This document shows, piece by piece, positions 42,905-53,963 of a stretch of DNA of 64,000 bases. A model generated the notes under the pieces. That model was not told the origin of the DNA. It saw only the letters and a list, made by a program, of their open reading frames with translations, and searched no databases. Within the stretch, counting starts at the first letter, position 1. Every line of letters begins with the position of its first letter. The DNA lies in the NCBI GenBank assembly GCA_946406115.1, contig OX291545.1:5642001-5706000 (forward strand), given 5' to 3'. Source of the stretch: Apoda limacodes. Taxonomy: Eukaryota > Arthropoda > Insecta > Lepidoptera > Limacodidae. A program made the position numbers and the translations under genes.

Positions 42905-45297
42905 CTCCTATTATAAACTCAAACTACCATTTGTATGCAGATGATTTGCAGATATATCGTCATTTTGCAGTAAAAGATATCAACGCTGCTGTAGCCAGTC
43001 TAAATAGTGACTTGAAGAAAATTTCTGAGTGGGCTAAATCTTTTGGACTAGTGGTTAATCCAGTAAAATCGCAGGCAATTATTATTGGTAGTAGGTACAT
43101 GTGTAATCTAATCTCTCACTATATTATTCCACAAATAGTTTATGATAATGTACCTATTATTTATACAGATGTAGTAAAAAATCTAGGGGTGACCTTTGAT
43201 AGCCACTTATCCTGGTCTAACCATATCAACGACATAAGTCGAAAGGTACATTTTAGTTTTCATTCCCTCAAACGTTTACAAAGTTTTCTTCCATTTGACA
43301 CCAAAGTTACTCTTGCCCAATCCTTATTGCTCCCTATTTTAGACTACGCTGACACTTGTTACCTAAATGCCAATAAAGATCTCCGGGATCAGCAGTCACT
43401 ATGGGAGTCCCTCAGGGCTCAATTTAAGGTCCTTTTCTATTTCTTATTTACATTAATGATCTCCCATATAATGTAAAAAACCATGACATTGTCTTATTTG
43501 CTGATGACACCTCTTTGCTTTTTAAGAGACGACAGACATATTATAATGAATTAAATAATGCCCTTTCTAAAATTGTAAATTGGTTTAACGCTAATAATTT
43601 GTTACTTAATGAAAAAAAACCAAATGTGTTAAATTTACATTACCAAATGTTAGTCAGAGACAGACATGTATTAATATTAATGGCGAGCAATTAGAACTTG
43701 TTAATTCAACAGTCTTTCTTGGCATAACGTTGGACTCCAAACTTCAACGGGGTCCTCATATTCATAACCTAGCCAAAAAACTTAGCTCTGCTGTGTATGC
43801 GATCAAGAAAATAAGACAATTGACCGATGGCGACACTGCAAAAATAGTATATTTTAGCTATTTCCATAGTTTAATGACATATGGTATCCTATTGTGGGGT
43901 AGCGCTGCTGATGTAAATACAATATTTTTGTTACAAAAAAGGGCAATTCGTGCTATATATAAATTAGGATCTAGGATATCTCTGAGGGATAGGTTTAGGG
44001 AAGTAAAAATTTTAACTTTAGTGTCGCAGTACATATATGAAAATCTTTTATATGTACATAAAAATATCAATAGTTTCAGCAAGAAAAGTGACGTTCACAA
44101 AGTAAATACTAGAAGTAAAAATAAGCTGTTAATGCATGATACACGTCTACACAAAATAAGTAACTCTTTTATGGGGCAATGTATACACTTTTACAACAAA
44201 GTTCCCAATAAAATTCAAAATCTATCAATAAGTAAATTTAAATCTTTTATCAAGCAGGTACTTTGTAAAAAGGCATACTATAATATTTCAGACTATGTAA
44301 ATGATAAAAATCCTTGGGACTGATGATGCTCAATTACAGGATGCATAGGTAAACCAAATTAAAATGGAAATAACATAAAATTGTACGACTAATTTTTTTT
44401 TATTTAAAACATTAATTGTATTTTAGTTTATTTGTATTATTGATAGTGTTTTTAAAAGAGTAACTATCGAGTTTCTTGCCGGATTCTTCTCGGTAGAAAT
44501 CAACAACATTGTGAATCGGCGGGAAGGTGGGAGGGTTCAAAAAAATAATATTTTATAACTTTGACGATTCAAAAGTGATTGTAAAATCCTTATTTAAATA
44601 AAACATTTTGACTTTGACTTTGAACATTTAGACAAATTAGAACGTCTACAAAACTTCGGCGTAATATGCACATACTTGGCTGTGTTTATAATATCCTTAA
44701 CACTTCCTCCTCTCCTCTGTATCTTAGAGATCGCTTTAATTTTCTATTTCCTAGAGACAGACCTCTTAGATCGCATACTACCTCACTTATTGAAATACCA
44801 GCACATAACACTCAGTTTTATGGTTACTCTTTTGTTGTTTGTGGAGCAAAACTTTGGAACTCGCTTCCCGGTTTGATACGTGAAAGCACATCACTTAATA
44901 TTTTTAAACATAGATTAAAAGAGCATTATTTATCTCTATGAATTGGATATTTATGTATATATATAATAAATATATATATATAATTGTGTGTATTTATATG
45001 TGTGTAATATTATTGTATAATATATGTATTTTAATAAGTAATAGTAATATTATTTGTATATTTAGTCTTTTTTTATATATAATATATATATTTACAATAT
45101 TAATTGTTTTTAATTTAAATTTGTTTATGAATAATTTTGTACTTACACTGTTTGCCTCCTACTTTTCTATGTGTATTATCTCTTACACACTTAGGTTTTC
45201 TGTCAGAAATCTCTTTTTAGTGATAAGCTCGCCTTTGTACTTATAAGTTTTCTTTTGTTATGTGTTAATATGTGTTGTATTTTACAATAAAGAATAA
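42905..45297 (+). pseudogene. LINE family L-B copy 2, interrupted by an L-A LINE
   Basis: Starts within the RT at the catalytic box LYADDLQIY and continues to ILDYADTCYLNANKD at 43378. The frame resumes at about 44630 with EHLDKLERLQ, giving an unbroken joining across the inserted L-A copy. The C-terminus follows, with SLPGLIRESTSLNIFKHRLK to a TGA at 44939-44941, then an AT-rich 3' UTR ending AATAAAGAATAAAGAATA at 45297. 5'-truncated and with a stop after the junction. Confidence 0.85.
43379..44629 (+). pseudogene. LINE family L-A copy B, 5'-truncated, with complete 3' end
   Basis: Begins at CTCCGGGATCAGCAGTC, inside the RT coding region, and runs to the (TTTGAC)n tail at 44610-44629. It contains FADDTSLLF and the C-terminus to DKNPWD, closely matching copy A. 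It has a one-base loss in the same A-run as copy A (near 43617), a base loss near 43425 and a six-base deletion near 43527. It shows the full 3' UTR: GAGTTTCTTGCCGGATTCTT and the AAAACATTTTGACTTTGAC end, a tail layout I know from this LINE group in Lepidoptera. Confidence 0.9.
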
Positions 45298-45954
45298 AGA
45301 ATACTTTGAGCACGACCAATAATCCTATTTGTGAAACTGAAATTATGGTTAAAGCCGTCTCTCAGTTGCCAGAAAATTGTATCAGTAAATTTATTTATGG
45401 CCATATAGACATTTGGCAAAAACTTCAAAATAACAAATGGCTATATGTACAATCAGAACCTACGAAATTTTCGATTGAATGTAACTCCAAAATAACTGAA
45501 ATCACTATATCAGGTACGGGTGTACTTAACATGAACTCTAGTTGTATTGCATTGTGTAAAGATACTAAGTTGATAGCTAAATCAAATACAAAAGTTAGTA
45601 CTAAAACAATTAATTGTAATTATAAGAAATTCCAACAATTAAACCTCAATATTTCCGGTATCAAAATATCCAATGTAAATTGGAATGATCTTAAGGATCT
45701 TAACAAAGTCGCTGATGACGTAATTAAGGACCTTGACTAAACAACCAGATTTTAAGAACCAAATTAGCTTTCCTATACTTACCATTGTATTTGTAATTTT
45801 ATTTATAAGATTTGAAATGTACTATTGTTGTAAAAGTGGCATTTATCGAAACCTATTACATATATTAACAAAAAGAAGGGGGACGGAAACTTATAATGTA
45901 GAACTTGAAGCGATTCAAGATCCTACCCCACAACCTAGACTTCGAATAGATTAA
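45298..45954 (+). pseudogene. Second envelope-like gene, C-terminal part
   Basis: 5' end removed by the LINE ending at 45297. It encodes a Cys-bearing ectodomain region (ENCISKFIYG; FSIECNSKITE; SCIALCKDTK), and after a frame change at about 45735 a hydrophobic membrane segment (ISFPILTIVFVILFI) and a short cytoplasmic tail ending at 45954. A purine tract and an LTR follow, so this is the env 3' end of an LTR element. It differs from the env at 37590-41022. It may belong with the gypsy fragments at 41043-41538, which have the same orientation; that link is inferred. Confidence 0.75.
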
Positions 45955-46004
45955 TAAAAATCAATACACGTAAACTTCGCCGTTTTGGGATTAGTTTTCT
46001 CTTA

Positions 46005-46273
46005 AAGGGGGGTTGTTATATATCCGTTTAGCAATAGTTAATGCTGAACCATAACTTTTAAATGCTGAGTTAGCTTTTCCGTGACGACGTTACCCAGAGA
46101 CTAGTCCCGGTGAGTCAGTCCAGTTCCATCTCTCGGTCGATACGTATCGCTTCCAAATCCAGTATTCGACAATTGCCAATTTTCTAATTCATATTTAATT
46201 TATTAATAAAGACTTATTTTTCGTGTATAAAGTTTCTTTTTTTTAAAAGGCATTTACGTGGACTCCTATAACA
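46005..46273 (+). repeat. Polypurine tract and 3' LTR (260 bp) of the env-bearing element
   Basis: AAAGGGGGG lies at 46004-46012, just before an LTR that starts TGTTATA (46014) and ends TATAACA (46273), perfect 7-bp inverted ends with TG and CA. An AATAAA signal lies inside near 46204. Its position after env and a purine tract makes it a 3' LTR. No partner LTR was found in the window. Confidence 0.8.
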
Positions 46274-46289
46274 GCTCTTTTTGGACTGA

Positions 46290-48315
46290 AAATTAAAGTT
46301 GTCTTCTTGTGGACTCCAACGTAAACCCAGAGTTTTTGTAGAATTAAGCTGTTAATTCAAAACTGTCTTTACTGCATTGATTATTTTCCCCGTTTTGTAA
46401 TAAATTTTGTGAATTAGAGTTCCATTTTCTTAAGTTAAAACCTCCTGATTTTAATAAACATATTAAATCCTGCTGTAATTTATTTGCTGACGATAAAGAT
46501 CGAGCTCCATGAAGCAGATCATCCATGTAGAATGATTCCTCGAGAACCTTTACTGCTTTACTGTTGTAATTATGTTTTTCATCTTGTGCCAGCTGTTTAG
46601 AGGTTATCATTGCTAAAAACGGCGAACATTTCATACCGTAAGTTGTAGTACATAATTGAAATTCTTGATATGCTGGGTCAGGAATATCACGCCATATGAT
46701 CTTTTGAAATTTTTGATCCTTTTAATCAATAAGGATTTGCCTAAACATCTTTTCTATATCAGCAGTAAATGCATACTCAAATTGTCTCCATTTTAATATT
46801 AATAGTTGTAAATCTTGCTGTAAATTTGGCCCAGAATACATGAGATTATTTAGACTGAACCCGGCAGACGATTTAGCTGACGCGTTAAACACAACTCTTA
46901 ATGACGTAGTCGTAGGGTCTTCACGCCGAACACAATTGTGCGGTAAATAATACTCAGGTTTTATATTACTTGTAGCTGGTTTCGTGTGTCCCAGACTTAG
47001 GTATTCATCTATAAAAAGTTTGTGATCTCTTGAGATATCTTGATTTTTTTAAAGTTTTCGTTCCAGCTGCCGAAATTGCGCAATAACCAATGATTTGGTA
47101 TTTCCTAATTTTTCTGATAAATCACGTTTAAATGGAATCGATACTTGATACCTGCTCTCTTTGTCTCGAATCGTCGTTTTCTTGTAAAAACACAATACTT
47201 ATCTTCTACTGATAAGTCTGATTCCTCTGTAATAGTCAAAAAATTCAAATGTTAACTTCTAGGAAGTGCTAAGAGTTGAACAGCCCTCCCTGAGATAAGA
47301 GATACCTCTGACCCTTGGTCTACAATACAGCGCATGGTTTTGTACGTGTCGTTACCAGCAAGTACTTTAATCATTGCTGTTGCTAACAAAATCTCGGTCA
47401 GGTCACTCTGTTGAGACACGTGCGAGTTATTGTTGACGTTTTGCTGATAGGTTTCTGACCTCGACAATTTTGCTGTCGACGATGGGCCGTGTGTTGGATA
47501 ATGATACTGAACAAATGCCTCGTGTAGCGCCGAGTTGTGAAATCCATTGCATTCTCTGCATCTTTTATTAGATATGCATATTTTTCCATTATGTTTATAC
47601 AAACAATTAGGACACAGATTCAATCTTTCAGAAGTTTCACATTTTGTTGATGAAGACATGCTGAAAATTGTGTGCAGAAAAATACTCCGTGATCATTATT
47701 ACACAGTGGGCATTTATATTTTGTAGGATGCAAGGTTTTGTTGTTTGAAATAGCTGCTTTGCTCTTGTTATTTGCTCGTTGCGATATCTGTCCCACATTA
47801 CGATTATTGTTTAAAGATTGCGAAACGTCAGTTTCCATGCGATTACTAGAGAAAGATTGCCTTAATTGTTTAGGGTTTTGATATGAAGTTTTCTGATATT
47901 AATTATAGTTAGATACATTGTTTTTAAAATGATTATTATAGTCTTGTTTTTCACGACAAGCTTTCATGAAATGGAATTATCAGAACTGATTTGCAAGTGC
48001 TGTATTAAACGCTCAGCTTCTTCTCTAACTTTACTCTTAAGAAACTGCATCTTCTGAGGTTTAGATATCGACCGATTGTTATGTATAGTTTCTGAAAATA
48101 AGTCTTTGAATGGAACCCACTGATTATAATTGCCAGAAAATACAGGAATGTCAAGTGTCGGAGTCGACTTTTCTTGATGTGTTACAGAACATATCTTTTT
48201 ATTTATTTCTTTTTTAATATTTTGATATGTACGTTCCCGCCTAATTCACTATCTATCTCCCAGTGCATTGCATCTAGACTGCAAAGTGTGGAGTAAAACT
48301 TGCAACTCCGACTTA
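46290..48315 (-). pseudogene. BEL/Pao element BEL-3, gag to RT
   Basis: On the minus strand from 48315: gag (IPVFSGNYNQWVPFKDLF near 48150), zinc fingers (KCPLCNNDHGVFFC; LCPNCLYKHNGKIC; KRCRECNG), the protease IVDQGSEVSLI near 47310, and RT with SLNNLMYSGPNLQQDLQLL and the catalytic box FYMDDLLHG near 46530. The RT is cut near 46290 where the env LTR element ends. The 5' part of gag lies at 49208-49420, separated by repeat R. Several stops and frameshifts. Confidence 0.85.
48173..48315. repeat. 143-bp direct repeat A1 (partner 49208-49350)
   Basis: TTGATGTGTTACAGAACATA to TAAAACTTGCAACTCC, all BEL-3 gag sequence, is repeated almost identically 1035 bp downstream, flanking the minus-oriented R copy. 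At the outer edge of A1 is an 18-bp word (48155-48172, GTGTCGGAGTCGACTTTT) that appears reverse-complemented at the edge of A2 (49191-49208). Confidence 0.9.
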
Positions 48316-48317
48316 TT

Positions 48318-49187
48318 AAAATAAATCACAAACTGGTAAATTTTTATCATTTTATTATAATTTTTCACTTAACCCTTCATGGCTCTCGGTCATTTGTAAC
48401 GGCAGCGGTCGCGCGTAACCTTAATGTTTTTAAGAATTTAAAAGACAAATTATTAAATTATTTGAATAACAATGTACTTAAACACATTCCCTTTAGATAG
48501 TAGAAAATATTTGGCAGAAAACTTACAAAAAAATATATTAAAGCGCTTTTACGAAGCGAATCTTCAACGAAGTCATGCGCGCGTTTACTTTGCAAAACCT
48601 GCGCAGCATGCAGAACAAAAGAAATAATTTAGATTAAGCAATGCGCACAGAAAGGAAGAATCTATTGCTTTGAGTTCACAATTAACCTAATGTGGATTTT
48701 AAGGTTTCACGTGAATATATACCGAGTTGAATACCAGCCTTAATTTGTTTAAATCCCAATATTTCCGTTTTAGTACTTATAACTAAGAGTATAGTCGACA
48801 TTCGTTTTTATTACGTTATTAACTGTGATTTAGTATTAATTATTGTTTCAATATTTAGGTACATCAATAGTGTAAGATCATTATTTATAAATAATTAAAT
48901 AATAGGCATTTCGGTACAAGGCGCGCGGTGCGACGTCGGAGCAGCTGGGTGGGAGCGCGAACCTTGACGCGAACGTGTCCGAGCGAGTGGCAGCCGCGCT
49001 GTTTTGCTGTCCGGTTGTCTCTCGATATCTGACCTATAAGGTTGCGATTTATGCTACGAAATTCATAGGTTTTCTTAAAAAATACTTATATATTTGTGGT
49101 TTTATTATAACAATTCTTTTAAGTAAGTACATATGGTATACGCAATAGTTTAAATCAAAAATTAATAATAATTCTAGTAAAGAAATC
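48318..49187 (-). repeat. Repeat family R, left arm of a large inverted repeat
   Basis: About 870 bp, reverse complement of 50078-50966 with very few differences. It contains CGAAGCGAATCTTCAACG, GATTAAGCAATGCGCACAG and a GC-rich core (48920-49010) with GGCGCGCGGTGCGACGTCGG. Inserted between the two copies of a BEL-3 gag segment. Confidence 0.9.
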
Positions 49188-49207
49188 AAGAAAAGTCGAC
49201 TCCGACA

Positions 49208-49420
49208 CTTGATGTGTTACAGAACATATCTTTTTATTTATTTCTTTTTTAATATTTTGATATGTACGTTCCCGCCTAATTCACTATCTATCTCCCAGTG
49301 CATTGCATCTAGACTGCAAAGTGTGGAGTAAAACTTGCAACTCCCACTTATCACCAACATCCAAGGCATATATCATAATATTGAACTTGGCTCTCATTTC
49401 ACATATATGTTTTTGATGGG
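49208..49420 (-). pseudogene. BEL-3 gag N-terminus (contains repeat A2)
   Basis: A2 (49208-49350) plus 49355-49420 encode, on the minus strand, HQKHICEMRAKFNIMIYALD and ELQVLLHTLQSRCNALGDR, continuous with BEL-3 gag at 48315. It is the 5' side of the gag broken by the R repeat. An inverted copy of the 66-bp start is at 41537-41602. Confidence 0.7.
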
Positions 49421-49544
49421 ATTTCATTACTTATTGTACATAAATTATTAGTAGGTACTAATTTATCACAAAATTTAAACCAAATGGTTTTTGTTAAACT
49501 ACTGTATTTTCCTACGTTTACGACATACATCTTTTTATATAAAA

Positions 49545-49790
49545 ATTACGTGTCAAGTTCTTTATCTCCTCTCTCCTTACTACTCCTTAACTACTGAACC
49601 GAATTTGAACAAACTTCGTAACTATCTGTTATTTGAACCAACTTAAAAGATAGGATAGTTTTTATCTCTATCTGTTAAGTGCGAGCCGGACTCGGGCACT
49701 TTAGGTAAAAACTAACTTTCGGCGGGTTACAGAGGGACGGCAGCGGAACAACGTCCGCCGGGACCACTAGTACTTTAGTATAGTCTCACG
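49545..49790 (-). repeat. Dispersed repeat R4, copy 2
   Basis: Reverse complement of 42204-42437, with TTAAGTGCGAGCCGGACTCG and GGACGGCAGCGGAACAACGT. Lies in the spacer between the two large inverted R arms. Confidence 0.65.
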
Positions 49791-49904
49791 CAACCTATTT
49801 GTTTGTTGTATATTATTAAACTCAAACAAAGAATATGCAATCGAATGGAATAGGCAGCTTCCATCGGGGGGCATTGGAATAATTCGGTGTAAGGTAAGTG
49901 TGTG

Positions 49905-50966
49905 TACGACCCATTGTACAAAATACGTAATAAGAAGATAATTATTTAAGACGATTAGGAAACAAATTACCTGTTATCTATTAAATTCTCAAGAAAAACA
50001 ATTTGTTACCAATAAGTTCTCATTCTCAAACTCAGTCAGAGTTAAGTATACATACATACTTATAACTCTTATAACTATACTAGAATTATTATTAATTTTT
50101 GATTTAAACTATTGCGTATACCATATGTACTTACTTAAAAGAATTGTTATAATAAAACCACAAATATATAAGTATTTTTTAAGAAAACCTATGAATTTCG
50201 TAGCATAAATCGCAACCTTATAGGTCAGATATCGAGAGACAACCGGACAGCAAAACAGCGCGGCTGCCACTCGCTCGGACACGTTCGCGTCAAGGTTCGC
50301 GCTCCCACCCAGCTGCTCCGACGTCGCACCGCGCGCCTTGTACCGAAATGCCTATTATTTAATTATTTATAAATAATGATCTTACACTATTGATGTACCT
50401 AAATATTGAAACAATAATTAATACTAAATCACAGTTAATAACGTAATAAAAACGAATGTCGACTATACTCTTAGTTATAAGTACTAAAACGGAAATATTG
50501 GGAGTTAAAACAAATTAAGGCTGGTATTCAACTCGGTATATATTCACGTGAAACCTTAAAATCCACATTAGGTTAATTGTGAACTCAAAGCAATAGATTC
50601 TTCCTTTCTGTGCGCATTGCTTAATCTAAATTATTTCTTTTGTTCTGCATGCTGCGCAGGTTTTGCAAAGTAAACGCGCGCATGACTTCGTTGAAGATTC
50701 GCTTCGTAAAAGCGCTTTAATATATTTTTTTGTAAGTTTTCTGCCAAATATTTTCTACTATCTAAAGGGAATGTGTTTAAGTACATTGTTATTCAAATAA
50801 TTTAATAATTTGTTTAATTGTTGTTGTTTAATAATTTAAATTCTTAAAAACATTGACGGTCATTAAGGTTACGCGCGACCGCTGCCGTTACAAATGACCG
50901 AGAGCCATGAAGGGTTAAGTGAAAAATTATAATAAAATGATAAAAATTTACCAGTTTGTGATTTAT
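49905..50966 (+). repeat. Repeat family R, right arm of the large inverted repeat
   Basis: The portion 50078-50966 pairs with 48318-49187 as an inverted copy; the extra 49905-50077 matches 41797-41960 in direct orientation. This is the longest R copy. No coding frame or element ends were recognised. Positions 50967-51239 show a TCAGTCAGTCAG-type repeat and nothing coding. Confidence 0.88.
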
Positions 50967-51239
50967 TCCTTTGAATTCACCTAATTACCGATCTGCATGC
51001 CAAATTTGAACTTTCTAGGTCATCTTGAACTGGGTTAGAGTTTTGATCAGTCAGTCAGTTTTGGTCAGTCAGTGATAAAAATGTCGATTTTTGAACGTTA
51101 ATATCTAAATAACCGTTTGAGAGGTGCTTACGATTTGGTGCACATATTTATCTGGCAAGTCTCAATAAATGAGCCAAATTTGACACGTTCATGTGAAATA
51201 GTTTTCGAGTTACGAGGGGGTCAAAAGTATAATTGTAAT

Positions 51240-51405
51240 TGTAAAAATGCTGATTTTGCTTAATTATTGATAATTGATTGTTGCTGTGAGCACACGCTAC
51301 AATGCTCAAACGTGTACTGCTTTCGGAACGTAAATGTTTCCGAATTATAAAAAACGCATCGTGTAGAAAAATGCTGACGCCCGCGATGTACGGTTAGACC
51401 GTACA
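51240..51405 (+). repeat. Candidate 3' LTR end of the 17.9 kb insertion
   Basis: Matches 33600-33768 over about 150 bp (CACACGCTACAATGCTCAAA; AAATGTTTCCGAATTATAA; TGCTGACGCCCGCGATGTA). It ends CGTACA immediately before the AACCC duplication. Its left part is missing, presumably lost to a later insertion. Confidence 0.6.
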
Positions 51406-51410
51406 AACCC

Positions 51411-51738
51411 AAAGGTTTACATTTGTTGACTCGCTGGCAACTCGTCAAAACTCAATTACAAGATTTTTGGAAGAAGTGGCATTCCGAATATCTTAACACT
51501 CTCCAGCAAAGACACAAGTGGTATAACGCAGTACACTCACCTTCTGAAGGAGATATCGAGATTCACCGCCGGCCTAGTGGCTGCTAGGAAAGATTACGGC
51601 ACTTCATCCTGGAACAGATAACTTAGTACGCGTAGTAACCGTCAGATGTAAGGGTGATCACAGTTTAAAACGACCGCTATCTAAATTGATATTATTGCCG
51701 AAAACTGCTGATAAATATAGCATCGCTAGAGTTAAATA
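51411..51738 (+). pseudogene. BEL-2 integrase, C-terminal part
   Basis: The frame continues directly from 33465: KGLHLLTRWQLVKTQL, DFWKKWHSEYLNTLQQRHKW, then after a stop near 51584 VRVVTVRCKGDHSLKRP and LILLPKTADKYSIARVK to a TAG near 51738. This is the C-terminal module of BEL integrases. The downstream stretch 51739-52099 is BEL-2 internal sequence with nothing further recognised. Confidence 0.85.
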
Positions 51739-52242
51739 GTACCTAGTAGTCTATGGTGGGCGATATAATTCCATTTTATATTTTGTGTTAGAATTTAAGT
51801 AAAATACTGGCAGTAGTTACCTATTTTCAATACAAAAGTACGTTTTACATTATGAACGTGCTTCATTTAATTAAAATAACCCTTATTCCATCAACTTTAG
51901 AACTATGTTTGTGTATCGAACTTATTACGGACTAAGCCGTGATTTAATGTATAGAGATAACGGAAATAGTAATCTCGTATAAGTATAACTACCTATGTTT
52001 TATTTGGTATTTATTCAGATATTTCGTAAAACTGAGAACTGTCTATATATCTATAGTAATTATGTAGTCTAAGCCCGATTATCTTTTAAGTAATATATAG
52101 TCGCGGTCAGAAAATGTTTACCACCTTAAGGATCACGATTGCATGCACACATTTAAGTCACAAGTTCTAAATTTCTATTTCAGAATAATGTGATTGACCA
52201 TAGATTATCTTTTTTCTAATATGACAATCAATCGCTCTAGGA

Positions 52243-52625
52243 CAGGGATGACGAACCTTTATTAATGAATGTGCCATTTTCTATAAAAAAAACAATACTG
52301 TACCTATGACGTGCCGTCAAAAAATCTGGGTTACTTAATAATAATGGAGAAAAATTAAAATTTAGATACTTGCAGCTCGAATTGTTTACAGCAATCGAAA
52401 TGTTTAATATTTAAATTCAAATAAAAAAAAAATTAGTGTGATTTCTGCTGTTGCAAATAAGGTGCTAAAACTCTCACATTAGGGCAGGCTCGTACTTTGT
52501 TACTAAGCAGTATGGAAGCTAAACTAGAGTTCATTTCTAAAAATGACTTGCAAGCATACGTAAGTGAAAATAGAAATTTCATAAATGATTAGCGTGTCCG
52601 AATTGCCATGGGTTCGCCATCTCTG
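52243..52625. mobile_element. hAT-type MITE (383 bp) with 8-bp target duplication
   Basis: CTCTAGGA is duplicated exactly at 52235-52242 and 52626-52633. The ends CAGGGATGACGAACC and GGTTCGCCATCTCTG are 15-bp inverted repeats with two mismatches. An 8-bp duplication and CAGGG ends are hallmarks of the hAT superfamily. No transposase, so non-autonomous. Confidence 0.9.
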
Positions 52626-52740
52626 CTCTAGGAAATGGACTGACTACTATCAAGTTTTAATATATAAAAAACCTTCTTTGAAATAACTAATATTTTAGTT
52701 GATGAAGAAATAATAAAAAAGACACTTCGAAGATCTTTAT

Positions 52741-53690
52741 TTAATATCTAGTATAACCTCCCTCTGCAGCTATGACGGCACGTAGTCTATTTCGCATAGA
52801 TGCAACAAGACGCGTGCATAGATCAGTACCTCTGATATCATCCCATACTTGAGCACAGTGTGACCTAAGAGTTGAGGGTTTCTTTCATTTTGACAGTCCC
52901 AGCGTTGAACCATAAGCCCCCATAAATTTTCAATAGGGTTTAAATCAGCAGACCGAGCGGGCCATTGAATGGGACGAATGTCACGGTGCAGGTTGAACCA
53001 CGCCATAGTAGCACGGGCTGTGTGTATCCGTGCATTATCTTGAACGTAAGTAATGTGTGGGAATTCCGTTGCAGGATACACTACGCGCACAGTATGCAGC
53101 ATCACTTCTTCCAAAAGCGACACATAATTAATGGCCGTAGCCCTATTCTCTAACGACGCCAGTTCTCCGACGCCGTCGAGGCTCATCCACCCCCATAAGT
53201 TTACTGTAATGCGACCTGACTCGTTTTGAGGCACAATATGACCTTCATCATATCGAGTTCGATTGCAGGGCCATAAAGTTAATCTTCCGATTTGGCTTGA
53301 TTTAAAAGATTTTTCATCGGTCAATATAGTATTCGACCAATCAAAATCAAGATGACGTCGCGCAAAGTTAAGCCGGGTTGTTTTGTGGTGAGGTTTCAGC
53401 TCCACTTTAATAGCATGGTGTCTGTAGTGTAGTCCAACATTGTGCAAAGCTCGTCGGTACGTCCGAGCACTCACACCATATAAAGCAGCAAAATAACTAG
53501 TTGGTGTGAAACCATTCTCTTCGTAACGACGAATGATTTTTGTTATTTGCCCTTCTTCGCCGTGACGCCTAATCCAAAACCTCACAGTGAATCGCGATAT
53601 ATTGAGTTCTCGGTATATAGCACTAATACTATGTCCATCTTCGAAGAGAAATATTATTTCAGCCCTTTACTCCAGGGTTAAACTTGCCAT
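52741..53690 (-). pseudogene. Tc1-like transposase, one stop and one frameshift
   Basis: Starts at ATG 53690-53688 (MASLTLE), where codon 8 is TAA, then reads a helix-turn-helix region (FEDGHSISAIYRELNISRF). The catalytic core has LTDEKSF (first Asp), VQDNARIHTA (second Asp) and LNPIENLWGLMVQRW (Glu). Thirty-five residues lie between the second Asp and the Glu, a DD35E spacing rather than the usual DD34E. Near 52865 a frameshift precedes the proper ending (VWDDIRGTDL to EGGYTRY and TAA at 52743-52741). The predicted length of about 316 residues is normal. A relative is at 61688-62570. Confidence 0.9.
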
Positions 53691-53963
53691 TTTATTTCGT
53701 TATGAAAAAATCTTTTGTAAAATTTTACTCTTGTCAAAACGACGTTCAAACAATATTTTCTGATAAATGTCATTTCAACAAACAAAGATATTATTTCCAT
53801 TATCAAAGAGTGATTAATAATTCTTGTTGTTTTACTCGATGTGTCATTTTGCATAATAACTTTTGAAAGGTAATAAGTAACTTGATATGGCATTTTTGAC
53901 TTAGTGAAAAAAGTGTGATATAGAATCTAATTTCAAAACTGGTAAACATTTTCTGACCGCGAC

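Larger units (their letters stand above)
33466..51405 (+). mobile_element. 17.9 kb nested insertion in BEL-2 integrase, AACCC target duplication
   Basis: The insert starts TGTTGGGTTAG at 33466 and ends CGTACA at 51405, with AACCC on both sides (33461-33465 and 51406-51410). Deleting it restores an uninterrupted integrase frame through the codons for EPKGLHLLTRWQ. TG...CA ends and a 5-bp duplication are the signature of an LTR-retrotransposon insertion. A shared block of about 160 bp near both ends (33600-33768 and 51240-51390) supports LTRs. The interior is now mostly other elements in both orientations, so the original coding region is largely replaced and its family is uncertain. Confidence 0.75.
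52100..53963 (-). mobile_element. Tc1/mariner-superfamily element with DD35E transposase
   Basis: Perfect 24-bp terminal inverted repeats: 52100-52123 (GTCGCGGTCAGAAAATGTTTAC...) and 53940-53963. TA lies immediately outside the left end and one base outside the right end, near the expected TA duplication. It encodes the transposase at 52741-53690 on the minus strand and carries a hAT MITE at 52243-52625. It lies between the integrase and 3' LTR of BEL-2, so it is younger than BEL-2. Confidence 0.9.
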
